The notes: generated from the sequence alone by a model not told the origin. Counted from the first letter of the stretch, positions 1-8,270 are shown. The stretch is DNA of 29,148 nucleotides from Candidatus Nanosyncoccus nanoralicus (GCF_004138405.1 NZ_PRLL01000005.1:1-29148); one strand, 5' to 3'. A program made the numbers and translations.

Positions 1-19
1 ATTTGTATAATTTAATTTT

Positions 20-31
20 TTATGTTATAAA
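20..31 (+). promoter_or_regulatory. Extended -10 promoter of rpoD (leaderless)
   Basis: TTATGTTATAAA carries the TATG extension and a -10 hexamer TATAAA at 26-31. A weak -35 TTGTAT lies at 3-8 with 17-nt spacing. Transcription would start about 38-40, at the ATG at 40, and no Shine-Dalgarno is present, so the mRNA is probably leaderless. A second TATAAT at 6-11 lies further upstream and could be an alternative. Confidence 0.55.
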
Positions 32-39
32 TTGATGTA

Positions 40-1047
40 ATGAAAAAAGCGATCGTGGAAGAAAATAATAAACAGAATAATGAAGACGAGGAGCTTTTTG
101 CTGTTCGCGATATGGATATGGGTCCACAGGAGCCTGGCCTGGATGACCTCTCGGAAGATGATGAGTTTTCTGATGAGGACCTTGAGATTACAGCAGAGAA
201 CGTAGATCAGTTTGCAGATGACTCTGTGAGATTATACTTGAGAGAGATCGGTAAGATTCCACTGCTTTCTAATGAGGAAGAAACTGACTTAGCTTATCGT
301 ATCGTAAAGGGGGAAAAGAAGGCGAAGGATAAAATGGTAGAAGCCAATATGCGCCTTGTGGTTTCGATTGCTAAGCGTTATTCTGGTCGTGGTCTTGATT
401 TTCTTGATTTGATTCAAGAAGGTAATACGGGTTTGTTGCGCGCGGTGGAGAAATTTGATCCTGATAAAGGATTCAAATTCTCAACTTATGCAACTTGGTG
501 GATTCGTCAGGCAATTACACGTGCAATTGCAGATCAGGCAAGAACGATTCGTATTCCAGTACATATGGTGGAAACCATCAATAAAGTTTTGCGTGCAACG
601 AGGAAACTAACGAATGAACTAAACCGGGAGCCGACAACGGAAGAAGTGGCTAAAGAAATGGGGATGGAACCGGATAAAGTCGATTATGTAATGAAGATTA
701 AGCAGGATATTGCTTCACTTGATGCAGCGGTTGGCCATGATGGAGAGGATGAGGATTCGGTACTCGGGGACTTTATTGAGGACGAGGGTCGTGTTTCGCC
801 GGAAGATGCAGCAGCAGCGCAGATGCTAAAAGAGCAAATCGCAGAAATTTTAGGTTCATTGTCTGAGCGTGAGCAAAAAGTGATTAAGCTACGTTTTGGA
901 ATTGGCGGTGGTCGTCCACATACTTTGGAGGAAGTGGGTGCTGAATTTGCGGTAACAAGGGAACGTATTCGTCAGATTGAGGCGAAGGCTTTGTCAAAAC
1001 TGAGAAAGCATAAAGATACTAAGAAATTACACGAGTACCTACATTAA
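40..1047 (+). CDS. rpoD: RNA polymerase primary sigma factor (sigma-70 / RpoD)
   Basis: Housekeeping sigma factor that directs RNA polymerase to -35/-10 promoters. The 335-aa protein has an acidic N-terminus (about 1-58), region 1.2 (about 60-90, [16 protein letters not shown]), region 2 (about 100-170, with the -10 recognition and melting stretch [13 protein letters not shown] at 148-160), region 3 (about 180-255) and region 4 with the -35-binding helix [17 protein letters not shown] at 306-322. It lacks the large non-conserved insert of proteobacterial RpoD and is close in size to Gram-positive SigA. The ATG at 40 follows an extended -10 by 8 nt with no Shine-Dalgarno. The next gene begins 23 nt downstream. 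Regions 2 and 4 match group 1 sigma factors closely, so an alternative sigma is unlikely. Confidence 0.97.
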   Translation: MKKAIVEENNKQNNEDEELFAVRDMDMGPQEPGLDDLSEDDEFSDEDLEITAENVDQFADDSVRLYLREIGKIPLLSNEEETDLAYRIVKGEKKAKDKMVEANMRLVVSIAKRYSGRGLDFLDLIQEGNTGLLRAVEKFDPDKGFKFSTYATWWIRQAITRAIADQARTIRIPVHMVETINKVLRATRKLTNELNREPTTEEVAKEMGMEPDKVDYVMKIKQDIASLDAAVGHDGEDEDSVLGDFIEDEGRVSPEDAAAAQMLKEQIAEILGSLSEREQKVIKLRFGIGGGRPHTLEEVGAEFAVTRERIRQIEAKALSKLRKHKDTKKLHEYLH

Positions 1048-1070
1048 TTAGATTAACTAAGAGAAGAGAG

Positions 1071-1457
1071 ATGATGAAGACGCTAAAGATGGTATCCAAG
1101 ATTATGATGATGGGGGTGTTGGTTTTTGGGCTAGCCTATACAGTTTTAGCTTTTTCACAGCCAGTTTTTGCAGATTGTGGCGGCGTTCAGACTTCTATTA
1201 TTAATTGCAATGAGACTGATCCTAAGTCGGGGATTTTTGCTATTTTAGGTATGGTGCTCAATATATTAACCTTCGGAGTCGGAATTGCGGCGACGGCTGG
1301 TTTTATTTTCTGTGGATACCAGTATATGACTTCAAAAAATGAACCGGCGGTAATTGTAAAAATTAAGACACGAATTCTCAATATGGTGATTGGTCTTTTG
1401 ATTTATGCAATGTTTTGGGCGGTAATTGCTCTACTTCTACCTGGTGGCCTTAATTAA
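1071..1457 (+). CDS. T4SS-pilin-like (VirB2-type) small membrane protein
   Basis: A 128-aa protein with a signal-like hydrophobic N-terminus (about 8-34, ending QPVFADC) and two further membrane helices (about 54-78 and 99-123) separated by a short loop GYQYMTSKNEP. This layout, with G-Y/F-Q-Y-M-T-S between two helices, resembles the type IV secretion system pilin family (Pfam T4SS_pilin) widespread in CPR genomes. No other T4SS gene (VirB4, VirB6, VirD4) is visible in the window, so a role in secretion or conjugation is not established here. ATG at 1071 or 1074 follows the purine run AGAGAAGAGAG; the choice changes one residue. It sits between rpoD and the lipid-kinase-like gene on the same strand. 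Confidence 0.6.
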   Translation: MMKTLKMVSKIMMMGVLVFGLAYTVLAFSQPVFADCGGVQTSIINCNETDPKSGIFAILGMVLNILTFGVGIAATAGFIFCGYQYMTSKNEPAVIVKIKTRILNMVIGLLIYAMFWAVIALLLPGGLN

Positions 1458-1468
1458 AGAAATTAAGG
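1448..1468 (+). other. Small stem-loop at the end of the T4SS-pilin-like gene
   Basis: CCTTAATT (1448-1455) and AATTAAGG (1461-1468) form a perfect 8-bp inverted repeat with a 5-nt loop that overlaps the TAA stop at 1455-1457. It is AT-rich, has no T-tract, and lies just before the GGAGG ribosome site of the next gene, so it is not a standard terminator. It might affect mRNA stability or translation of the downstream gene. Confidence 0.4.
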
Positions 1469-1484
1469 ACGGCGGAGGTAATTA

Positions 1485-2468
1485 ATGAAACAAAAAAGAA
1501 AAGAAACAGAATTAAACTATGTTTTAAAGAGAATCACGGAGGAGTCTAATAATGGGCGAATTCGAGTGGTTTTAGTGGTGAATTCGCGGTCAAGTCAGGC
1601 AAAAAAGGTAGAGACCGAAGCAATAAGGCCAATTAAGAAGGTAATTTTAGGTAAAACTGGTCTTTTGAATGTGACTTTTTTTCAGTATGAGGTGGCGCCA
1701 ACAGATGTGGATGATAATGCAGAAAAGCTAGCGGCGTGTTTAATGGATGGGGATATTTTGGTGACTTTGGGTGGAGACGGAACGGCAACAATTGGAGTAA
1801 ATGCCGCTTTTTTGTCTGGCAAAAAAGTGCGATATTATACTCTACCATTTGGTAATTTTAATGATATCGCGCGAACGGGGAGAAGGGCAAGAGGGGGCGA
1901 GGTTTATGGCCTTGAGTCGAGGGTGGATGGTGAACATTTTCGTTTTGCGCTTTGTTACTTTACGATGGGAATGCTGGCTGAATCGACGGAGGTTTTTGAT
2001 GAGGGTAAAATTCGAGAGAAGTTAAGGAAGAAGCGCGGCAGATTATGTTTTTCTTTAGTAGTGCTATTTAAGTGGTTTATGAAAAATCATAAAAAAAGAT
2101 TTATACCAAAATTTCGATATGAGCTAGATGGGAATAGGGGCGGAGTTGAGATGGCAGGGGTTTCAGACGTGGTGATTTTAAATGGCGAAAGTATGGCGAA
2201 ATTAGTGCGGGGTGGTGATTATTACTTGAATGATAGGTTTTTAGTGAGGATGGCGTCACTTCAGAATATTTTTACAATGTGTTGGTTTATGATACGGGGT
2301 TTCTTTATGGGGGTAAAAGGAGAGAAGGCTTTGAAATTTAAAATAACTTTTGAAGAGGAAGCCGTGGGGGGAGAGGTGGAAATCCAGGCGGAGGGTGAAT
2401 ATAAAAAGCTAAAGAACGTAAAGAATATTGAATTTAAAAAAACGAAAGAAGCTTTACAGATTTTATAG
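1485..2468 (+). CDS. Diacylglycerol/lipid kinase family protein
   Basis: Likely ATP-dependent kinase of a lipid such as diacylglycerol or a sphingoid-like substrate (DAGK catalytic fold, YegS/DgkB type). The 327-aa protein shows the nucleotide-binding motif LVTLGGDGTAT at 92-102 (GGDGT 96-100) and the second signature LPFGNFNDIAR at 120-130, equivalent to the usual PxGxxNDxAR. The C-terminal half is the beta-sandwich lobe and is weakly conserved. ATG at 1485 is preceded by a clear GGAGG (1474-1478) with 6-nt spacing. NAD kinase shares the GGDGT motif, but the FGNFNDIAR motif favours the DAGK family. Substrate cannot be told from sequence. It ends 24 nt before the pilM start, which has its own promoter. 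Confidence 0.8.
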   Translation: MKQKRKETELNYVLKRITEESNNGRIRVVLVVNSRSSQAKKVETEAIRPIKKVILGKTGLLNVTFFQYEVAPTDVDDNAEKLAACLMDGDILVTLGGDGTATIGVNAAFLSGKKVRYYTLPFGNFNDIARTGRRARGGEVYGLESRVDGEHFRFALCYFTMGMLAESTEVFDEGKIREKLRKKRGRLCFSLVVLFKWFMKNHKKRFIPKFRYELDGNRGGVEMAGVSDVVILNGESMAKLVRGGDYYLNDRFLVRMASLQNIFTMCWFMIRGFFMGVKGEKALKFKITFEEEAVGGEVEIQAEGEYKKLKNVKNIEFKKTKEALQIL

Positions 2469-2471
2469 TGC

Positions 2472-2483
2472 TTGTGTTATAAT
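2472..2483 (+). promoter_or_regulatory. Extended -10 promoter of the pil operon (leaderless pilM)
   Basis: TTGTGTTATAAT has an extended TG motif and a perfect TATAAT at 2478-2483. Predicted start is about 2490-2491, 2-3 nt before the pilM ATG at 2493, leaving no room for a Shine-Dalgarno. It overlaps an upstream in-frame TTG at 2472, which is therefore not the start. No convincing -35 is seen. Confidence 0.7.
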
Positions 2484-2492
2484 TACACTAGT

Positions 2493-3539
2493 ATGAGTCT
2501 ATTGCATGGAGTGGGCGATTTCTTCGCATTGGATATTGGGACAAATTCAATCAGAATGATTCAGCTTTCTGGTAATATCGAAAAAGGGTGGGTGCTTGAG
2601 AAATTTGCCTATGTACCAATTGATCCGAAATTAACAAAGGATGATTCAGATGCGGGAAGAAGAAGGCTGGGTGAGATTATTTTGGGTGCTAGACAACAAG
2701 CGGGAATTAAGACTAAGAATATTGCAGTGGGGATGCCGGCAAGAAAAACTTATACCGCGATTATTGAAGTGCCGAATGCGCCAGAAAAAGAGCTGGTAAA
2801 AACGGTAAAATATGAGGCCGACCAATACGTACCGATGTCGGTGGATGATGCAAAGATTGATTTTGCGGTACTTGGGGTTAGTCCAATTGATGCTAAAAAA
2901 GCGGAGATTTTATTATCTTCTGTGGATAATGCTTATGCTGAATCATTACTAGAGAGAATTGAGGGATTGGGTCTAAACGTGATTGCACAGGAGCCAGAAC
3001 CGATTTCAATGGTGAGGGCGTTAGCTCCGGTTGGAGTGCAGGATGCGAGAATGATTATTGACCTTGGTGAGACTTCGACGGATCTTGTGGTGATGTATCA
3101 AGATTCGCCAAGATTGGTGCGTTCAATTCCAGGGGGACTTGCGAGCTTTGTGAAGGTGGTGGAAGATTCGTTGAAGGTACGTGAGGATCAAGCCAGGCAA
3201 TTTATTTTGAAGTTTGGTCTTGCACAAGACAAGCTTGAAGGGAAAGTTTATAATGCACTTAGTTCGACATTAGAGAACTTTGCCTTAGAGTTAACAAAAT
3301 CGGTGAGATTCTTCCAAAACCGTTACACCGGAGCGCAGGTTGGTGGGATTGTTCTTTCAGGCTTTTCGGGAATTATTCCATTTATTGCAGAATATATTGA
3401 AATGAAGACCGGAGTGGCAACTATTCAGGGAAACCCTTGGCAATATGTAAAAGTAACACCTCAGCAACAACAGATGTTGTTGCCAGTGGCTTCAGAATTT
3501 GCTGTGGCGATTGGTCTTGCGGAAAGGAGTAATGATTAA
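2493..3539 (+). CDS. pilM: Type IV pilus assembly ATPase PilM
   Basis: Actin-like cytoplasmic protein that caps the PilN N-terminus and links the pilus motor to the inner-membrane platform. The 348-aa protein has actin-fold nucleotide motifs: phosphate-1 DIGTNSIRMIQLSG from D14, phosphate-2 MIIDLGETSTDLVV mid-protein, and the adenosine motif GGIVLSGFSGIIPF near the C-terminus. I start it at the ATG at 2493. The upstream in-frame TTG at 2472 lies inside the promoter -10 and would add seven residues (MCYNYTS) that no PilM needs. It overlaps pilN by one base (TAATG at 3537-3541), indicating translational coupling. It is the first gene of the pilus operon. Confidence 0.93.
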   Translation: MSLLHGVGDFFALDIGTNSIRMIQLSGNIEKGWVLEKFAYVPIDPKLTKDDSDAGRRRLGEIILGARQQAGIKTKNIAVGMPARKTYTAIIEVPNAPEKELVKTVKYEADQYVPMSVDDAKIDFAVLGVSPIDAKKAEILLSSVDNAYAESLLERIEGLGLNVIAQEPEPISMVRALAPVGVQDARMIIDLGETSTDLVVMYQDSPRLVRSIPGGLASFVKVVEDSLKVREDQARQFILKFGLAQDKLEGKVYNALSSTLENFALELTKSVRFFQNRYTGAQVGGIVLSGFSGIIPFIAEYIEMKTGVATIQGNPWQYVKVTPQQQQMLLPVASEFAVAIGLAERSND

Positions 3540-5038
3540 TGAAAAAGTATACATTTAAAAACATGACTTTTTCAGATATTCCTAAGTTCTTTAAGGACTT
3601 AATTTCTGGTAAGACTAATGAGTCGACAATGATGACTGGGCAGACTGGCAAGTATGAGGTGAACTTGGTGCCTGACGTGAAACTGCAAATGATTAGGTTG
3701 CAGAAGGTTCGCAATCTAGTGTTCTTTATCTGTATTGTGGTGTCAATTGCCTCGATTTCCACTGTGGCAGTGCTTGGTGGTATTAAGGGTACTCAAGATT
3801 TATTAATATCTGGTCAAGAAAGTCATATTAAAAATCTGAGCGATAAGATTACGACCTATAAAGAGTTGCCTGATTTTTTGACAATTCAAGATCAGCTAAA
3901 GAAATTATCTGAAATTAATAAAAATCGTCCAGTATTGTCGCGAGTATTTCCTATTTTGAGAAATTTATTCCCAACCGGGGCAGATACGATTACGATGTCT
4001 GAACTTAATGTGAATTTAGATACGGCAACACTAAACTTTGATGCGCAGGCAAACGCGGGCGAGGAACCAAAGATTGACTATCGTGTGCTAGAGTCATTTA
4101 AGAAATCAGTGAATATGATGAAATATGATTTTGGTCGTTTTGTAACAGCAACGGGAGACCAGATCCCTACTCGTTGTATTAAAGAAACTGATGAAAAAGG
4201 AAATTTGTTATCTGAAAATGGTAATGTGTATGTTATTTGGACACGAGGAAAGGTTGATTGTGATCCGGGACGTAATGACCACGCTGTGAGTAGTGAAAAC
4301 AAGACTATAGGTGATAAAAAAGCAGATTCTTCTGTTGAAAATACCAATTTAAATAATGGCTCGCTGGGTCAGGTAGAAACTCCGGAAAAGAAAGACGGGA
4401 AGAAGACAGTCACTAAAATAGAAACTGTAATTCCAGATGAGAAGATTTGGCGTACGCCACAATTTGAAACTTGGAGTAAGGGGACTGAAGTTAAAACATC
4501 AGAAGATGGGGTTGCGGATGATTTGGCTTCATCGAGAGAAAGTAATACTCAGACTGAAAATGGAACAGAGATTGAAACCGTCTCGATTAAGAACGTAAAA
4601 AACTCAATCTATAAACCATCAATGGATCTTAAAGGAAAGATTAATGGTGTGCCTCACTTTGAAAGCGAGTGTATTAAATATACTGGTAATCAGGTATCTG
4701 AGGGGGATAAAGAAGTGACGAAGTGGAGCGCAGAAAATAACTGTAAGATGGTGCCAGAAGGGATTCAGATCACGGATTCTTCAAACGGTCGTGACGCGAA
4801 TAATAATTTAGTTTTAAGGTTTTCAGCGGTACTTGCAATTGATCCGGTGCTTTTTGCCTATAACAATAAGCATATTATGACAATTGGACCTACTGGACAG
4901 AATGTAACAGATTCATATCAACAAATTAAGGGAATGTTTGCAGCTCCTGCGAATGATTGTAGGGCTGACGATGCGGAGTGTAGTTCACAGTCGACAAAAC
5001 AAACAGATAATAAAAATAGCGGTAGCGAGAGTAGGTAG
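3539..5038 (+). CDS. pilN: PilN-like pilus platform protein, greatly extended
   Basis: Bitopic inner-membrane protein expected to bind PilM in the cytoplasm and PilO outside. The cytoplasmic N-terminus carries YEVNLVPDVK (about 39-48), matching the PilM-binding INLLP motif of PilN, but 40 residues in rather than at the N-terminus. One membrane helix spans about 59-81, followed by a coiled-coil-like stretch (about 90-130) and a folded region. At 499 aa it is more than twice the usual PilN size (about 200). The extra part includes a Lys/Glu/Ser/Thr/Asn-rich low-complexity stretch (about 250-365) and a C-terminal domain containing several cysteines. Position between pilM and the PilO-like gene supports the call; sequence similarity alone would be weak. 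It is 2 nt from the next gene. Confidence 0.75.
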   Translation: MKKYTFKNMTFSDIPKFFKDLISGKTNESTMMTGQTGKYEVNLVPDVKLQMIRLQKVRNLVFFICIVVSIASISTVAVLGGIKGTQDLLISGQESHIKNLSDKITTYKELPDFLTIQDQLKKLSEINKNRPVLSRVFPILRNLFPTGADTITMSELNVNLDTATLNFDAQANAGEEPKIDYRVLESFKKSVNMMKYDFGRFVTATGDQIPTRCIKETDEKGNLLSENGNVYVIWTRGKVDCDPGRNDHAVSSENKTIGDKKADSSVENTNLNNGSLGQVETPEKKDGKKTVTKIETVIPDEKIWRTPQFETWSKGTEVKTSEDGVADDLASSRESNTQTENGTEIETVSIKNVKNSIYKPSMDLKGKINGVPHFESECIKYTGNQVSEGDKEVTKWSAENNCKMVPEGIQITDSSNGRDANNNLVLRFSAVLAIDPVLFAYNNKHIMTIGPTGQNVTDSYQQIKGMFAAPANDCRADDAECSSQSTKQTDNKNSGSESR

Positions 5039-5040
5039 AA

Positions 5041-5931
5041 ATGGTAGAAAGAAGTTTTGGAAAAAGATTTCGAATCAATAAACTGCAACAGCAGATGATG
5101 ATGGCGGTTCTTGGCGCATCATTACTACTTGGAGTAAGTATTGTGGTGTCGATCCACTTGATTAAGTACATGAATTTTAACGCTAAGGTAATTAAGAAAC
5201 GGGACGAAGCGATTGCTAACTATGATCTTGCTATAAAGAATGTTGGAATTTGTAAGGACGGTAACAAGGATGGGAAATTTTCTGATAAGGAACTAAAAGA
5301 TTGTAATCCGCAATCGCTTGATGTTTCAAATCTGCCGGGTACTTTGCGTTACAACGTAATGGTGGGGATGGCTGCCAATACAAACTTGGAGTCCGTGGCA
5401 CGAGATAGTCAGAAAAATTGTTTTGATGAAAGTGGCAAGCGAATTGACTTTACAGCGGCCTATTCAAAGGCGACAAGCGATGATGAACGATCATATGATT
5501 TAAAGATGATTAAAATGTGCTCAGCGCTGCGGGTGGTACCGGATGCTTTGCCTGCGCAGAAGAATGACGAGGCATTACTTGCTTCGCTAAATCAGATCTT
5601 CTTATTGTCTGGATTCGAGCCAGAACAACTATCGCCAGGTACGAATTATAAACAAAGTCGAGTGACTGGCGTTTCAACAATTCCTGTATCTTTGACGGTT
5701 AAGCGAAATGAGGCTGAGACGATGTCGATTATTTCAAATATTGAGAAATCAATTCGTGCATTTAGTTTATCTTCGGCACAAATTAAATGGGGGAGTAATC
5801 TCGGTAACGGTAATATGAAGTTGGAATTATTGGCACAAGGTGCAGCGTTTTATAGCGCAGAAACAACAGTTCAGGAGAAGACAGAAATAGTGAGAGCTAA
5901 AGATGATAAGGTAAACACTATAAAGAAATAA
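5041..5931 (+). CDS. pilO: PilO-like pilus platform protein with Cys-framed EF-hand loop
   Basis: Second bitopic platform protein, expected to pair with PilN across the cell envelope. The 296-aa protein has a short basic cytoplasmic tail, one membrane helix (about 20-42), a helical stretch (about 45-68), then an extracytoplasmic domain. At 71-88 lies C-K-D-G-N-K-D-G-K-F-S-D-K-E-L-K-D-C. Residues D73, N75, D77, G78, F80 and E84 fit the canonical 12-residue EF-hand calcium loop, and C71 and C88 flank it. The rest has weak PilO resemblance, so the name rests mainly on position after pilN and topology. It starts 2 nt after the pilN stop and is followed 12 nt later by a gene with the same loop. 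Confidence 0.68.
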   Translation: MVERSFGKRFRINKLQQQMMMAVLGASLLLGVSIVVSIHLIKYMNFNAKVIKKRDEAIANYDLAIKNVGICKDGNKDGKFSDKELKDCNPQSLDVSNLPGTLRYNVMVGMAANTNLESVARDSQKNCFDESGKRIDFTAAYSKATSDDERSYDLKMIKMCSALRVVPDALPAQKNDEALLASLNQIFLLSGFEPEQLSPGTNYKQSRVTGVSTIPVSLTVKRNEAETMSIISNIEKSIRAFSLSSAQIKWGSNLGNGNMKLELLAQGAAFYSAETTVQEKTEIVRAKDDKVNTIKK

Positions 5932-5943
5932 AAAGGAAAAAAG

Positions 5944-6429
5944 ATGAAGCAATCAGATATTTTTACAATTATCATTATCGCCTCAATTGGTATGGTAGGA
6001 GCGTTTTTTGCTTCAAATGCAATTTTGGGAAATCCCGACGAGCTAATGTTGAAACACAAAAATATTTCACCGATTTCGACTGAAGTGGTTGAACCAGATC
6101 CAGAAACTTTTAACCAAGATGCGATTAATCCGACAGTAGAAGTTTATGTGGGTCAATGTGAGGATGTGGATCAGAACGGGATTTTGGATCGTGCAGAACT
6201 CGTGGCGTGTGGCAAGGCGACACCTCAATTAAGTGAGGAAGAAAAAAAGGCCGAGGAAGAGAAGAAGAAAGCTGAAGAAGAGAAAAAGAAAACTGAGGGA
6301 CAGGCTGGAGAAAAGAATAGTTCAGAAAATAATAACGCAACACAGAATGGCCAGACAGGACAGAATAATTCTGCTAATAATGGAAGTGAGTCTTCAAATA
6401 ACCAAAATGGGGGAAGAGCAACAGAGTAA
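5944..6429 (+). CDS. Membrane-anchored pilus-operon protein with EF-hand loop (PilP position)
   Basis: Not recognised as a named family; it sits where pilP lies in classical pilMNOP operons. The 161-aa protein has an N-terminal membrane helix (about 6-29), a short linker, a Cys-framed EF-hand loop at 72-89 (D74, D76, N78, G79, L81, E85; cysteines C72 and C89), then a charged repeat built from EEEKKKAE units (about 97-118) and a low-complexity Asn/Gly/Ser/Gln tail to the C-terminus. The tail resembles cell-wall-spanning or disordered linkers. It is probably a surface-facing partner of the PilO-like protein, with which it shares the loop geometry exactly. ATG at 5944 follows AAAAGGAAAAAAG, a usable purine-rich ribosome site. 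A PilP function is inference from position only. Confidence 0.6.
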   Translation: MKQSDIFTIIIIASIGMVGAFFASNAILGNPDELMLKHKNISPISTEVVEPDPETFNQDAINPTVEVYVGQCEDVDQNGILDRAELVACGKATPQLSEEEKKAEEEKKKAEEEKKKTEGQAGEKNSSENNNATQNGQTGQNNSANNGSESSNNQNGGRATE

Positions 6430-6431
6430 CC

Positions 6432-8192
6432 ATGACATTACTAACTCAAGAAGCACAGGAGAAAGTGGTATCCCTTTTAATCTCGGAAGGGTTGGTTTCT
6501 AGTGCAAAAGTGCAGGAAGTAGTGGAGGAAATTAAGAAAACAAAACAACCACTGCTTGCGACCTTGATTGCAAAAAAAGTGACAGATGCAGAGACTGTAA
6601 CACACGCGACGGCTGTGGTGATTAATGTGCCGTATGTAAGTCTCAGAAACGTGATGTTCGATTCGGAGATTTTGTCGCTTTTGCCGTATGATGTGGTATC
6701 TAGGTCAATGGTGGTGCCACTTGGGGAGAAAAACGGACAACTATATGTGGCAATGCTTGATGTGTCTAATGTGCAGCAGACGGACTACTTGTCGCAGTTG
6801 GTACAGAAACCGGTAAGGATTATGATGGCCTCAGAAAAGGGGCTGAAATCTGCTATCTCGCAATATCGGGGTGATTTTACGGCGGTAGAGAAAGCGGTTA
6901 AAACTTCGGAAGCAGATGAGACTTCGCATGGGGCAAATGTAAAAATCATTACTCAGGATTCGCCGATTTCAAAGGCTTTATCAACCATTCTGACTTTTGC
7001 GACTAAGTCAAAAGCCTCAGATATTCATATTGAGCCACTAGAGAAGGCCTTAATCGTAAGGTGTCGAATTGATGGCGTGTTACGCAAGGTGATGGAGCTG
7101 CCAAAAACTATTGAGCCAGCTCTGGTTTCAAGGGTGAAGATTTTATCGAATCTAAAGATTGATGAACACCGTATTCCTCAAGATGGTCAGTTTACTGTGC
7201 TGGTGGACGGAAAAGAGGTCGACCTTCGTATTGCGATTTCGCCGGTAATTTGGGGGGAGCAGGTGGTGATACGTATTTTGGATAAAAGTGGAACGACTTT
7301 AGATATTGAACAGATGGGAATGACTGGACACGCTTTAAAGATGGTGGAGCGGGGAATTGCAAAACCAAATGGGATGATTTTGACTTCAGGACCAACGGGG
7401 TCTGGTAAGTCTACTACTTTATACGCCTTGATTCGTAGAATTAAATCCGATGGAATTAATATTGTAACACTAGAAGATCCAGTGGAATACAAGATGGATG
7501 GGGTGAATCAAATTCAGGTAAATGTGGATGCAGGACTGACTTTTGCAGCGGGACTACGTAGTATTTTGCGTCAAGATCCAGATGTGGTGATGGTGGGTGA
7601 GATTCGTGATGCAGAGACGGCGAACTTGGCGGTGCAGGCTGCTTTGACTGGACACTTGGTTTTTTCAACACTACACACTAATTCGGCTGCGGGTATTTTG
7701 CCAAGGTTACTTGATATGGGAATTGAACCGTTCCTACTCGCTTCGACTTTAAATACTGTGATTGGCCAGAGGTTGGTGAGAAGGGTGGCTCCTAAAAGAG
7801 AGGCTGTGCATTCAAATGAAATGGAGACTAAGCAGATAAATGATTTGGTGGGGAGTATTTTGCCACAAAATCAGCAACAGGTGGCGATTGTGTCGGACGA
7901 CTTAGGGTATACAGGCTTACCGGTGGTTAATCCTAATGGATATACCTTGGTGCGTGGAATTGATGATCGAGAGACGCCTGGTGGATATAAGGGGAGGGCG
8001 GGCCTTTATGAGACAATTGAAGTAGATGATGACATTCAGAAAATGATTATTTCACATGCAACTTCGAGTGAAATTATGAAGTTGGCGAGGGCGAAGGGAA
8101 CTTTGACGATGCGTCAAGATGGTATGATGAAGGCTTTGACGGGAGTAACGACGGTGAGTGAGGTGAATAGGGTGGCGTCAGACCTTGCTTAG
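6432..8192 (+). CDS. pilB: Type IV pilus extension ATPase PilB
   Basis: Hexameric cytoplasmic ATPase that powers pilus assembly. The 586-aa protein has a degenerate MshEN-like N-terminal domain (about 1-145), then the N2 domain with the Asp-box region SDIHIEPLEK (from 196), Walker A GPTGSGKST at 320-328, Asp box LEDPVEY (347-353), Walker B VVMVGEIRD at 385-393 and His box LTGHLVFSTLHTNSA (from 405). The zinc-binding tetracysteine subdomain that normally follows RLVRR is missing: a cysteine-free segment (about 452-515) stands in its place, and the whole protein has a single cysteine. It starts 2 nt after the preceding stop with no clear Shine-Dalgarno, suggesting coupled translation. pilT, which follows after 78 nt, has its own promoter. 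Confidence 0.95.
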   Translation: MTLLTQEAQEKVVSLLISEGLVSSAKVQEVVEEIKKTKQPLLATLIAKKVTDAETVTHATAVVINVPYVSLRNVMFDSEILSLLPYDVVSRSMVVPLGEKNGQLYVAMLDVSNVQQTDYLSQLVQKPVRIMMASEKGLKSAISQYRGDFTAVEKAVKTSEADETSHGANVKIITQDSPISKALSTILTFATKSKASDIHIEPLEKALIVRCRIDGVLRKVMELPKTIEPALVSRVKILSNLKIDEHRIPQDGQFTVLVDGKEVDLRIAISPVIWGEQVVIRILDKSGTTLDIEQMGMTGHALKMVERGIAKPNGMILTSGPTGSGKSTTLYALIRRIKSDGINIVTLEDPVEYKMDGVNQIQVNVDAGLTFAAGLRSILRQDPDVVMVGEIRDAETANLAVQAALTGHLVFSTLHTNSAAGILPRLLDMGIEPFLLASTLNTVIGQRLVRRVAPKREAVHSNEMETKQINDLVGSILPQNQQQVAIVSDDLGYTGLPVVNPNGYTLVRGIDDRETPGGYKGRAGLYETIEVDDDIQKMIISHATSSEIMKLARAKGTLTMRQDGMMKALTGVTTVSEVNRVASDLA

Positions 8193-8204
8193 ACTAAACT
8201 TCTA

Positions 8205-8214
8205 AATTGCAATT
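8205..8214. repeat. AATTGCAATT palindrome upstream of pilT
   Basis: A perfect 10-bp palindrome about 30 nt upstream of the pilT -10 element in the 78-nt pilB-pilT gap. It could be an operator, but at this AT content a 10-bp palindrome may arise by chance. Confidence 0.25.
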
Positions 8215-8239
8215 AGTGAATTATCATAAACAATGAAGC

Positions 8240-8251
8240 TTATGCTAAAAT
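8240..8251 (+). promoter_or_regulatory. Extended -10 promoter of pilT
   Basis: TTATGCTAAAAT includes the TATG extension and a -10 TAAAAT at 8246-8251. The identical 12-mer precedes the tRNA-Gly gene on the opposite strand (27879-27890). The leader to the ATG at 8271 is short and carries GAGGAG at 8261-8266 with 4-nt spacing. It lets pilT and pilC be transcribed separately from pilB. Confidence 0.6.
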
Positions 8252-8270
8252 AAGAGAAAAGAGGAGAAAA

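Noticed and set aside
1071-1457. Complete type IV secretion or conjugation locus
   Set aside because: Only the pilin-like protein is present; no VirB4, VirB6, VirD4 or relaxase occurs in the window.
2472-2492. TTG at 2472 as the pilM start
   Set aside because: It lies inside a perfect extended -10, has no ribosome site, and adds seven residues before the conserved N-terminus; ATG at 2493 fits better.
6233-6502. Arg/Lys-rich + strand frame across the end of the PilP-position gene and the start of pilB
   Set aside because: It is a frame shadow of the purine-rich EEEKKKAE coding repeat and has no ribosome site of its own.
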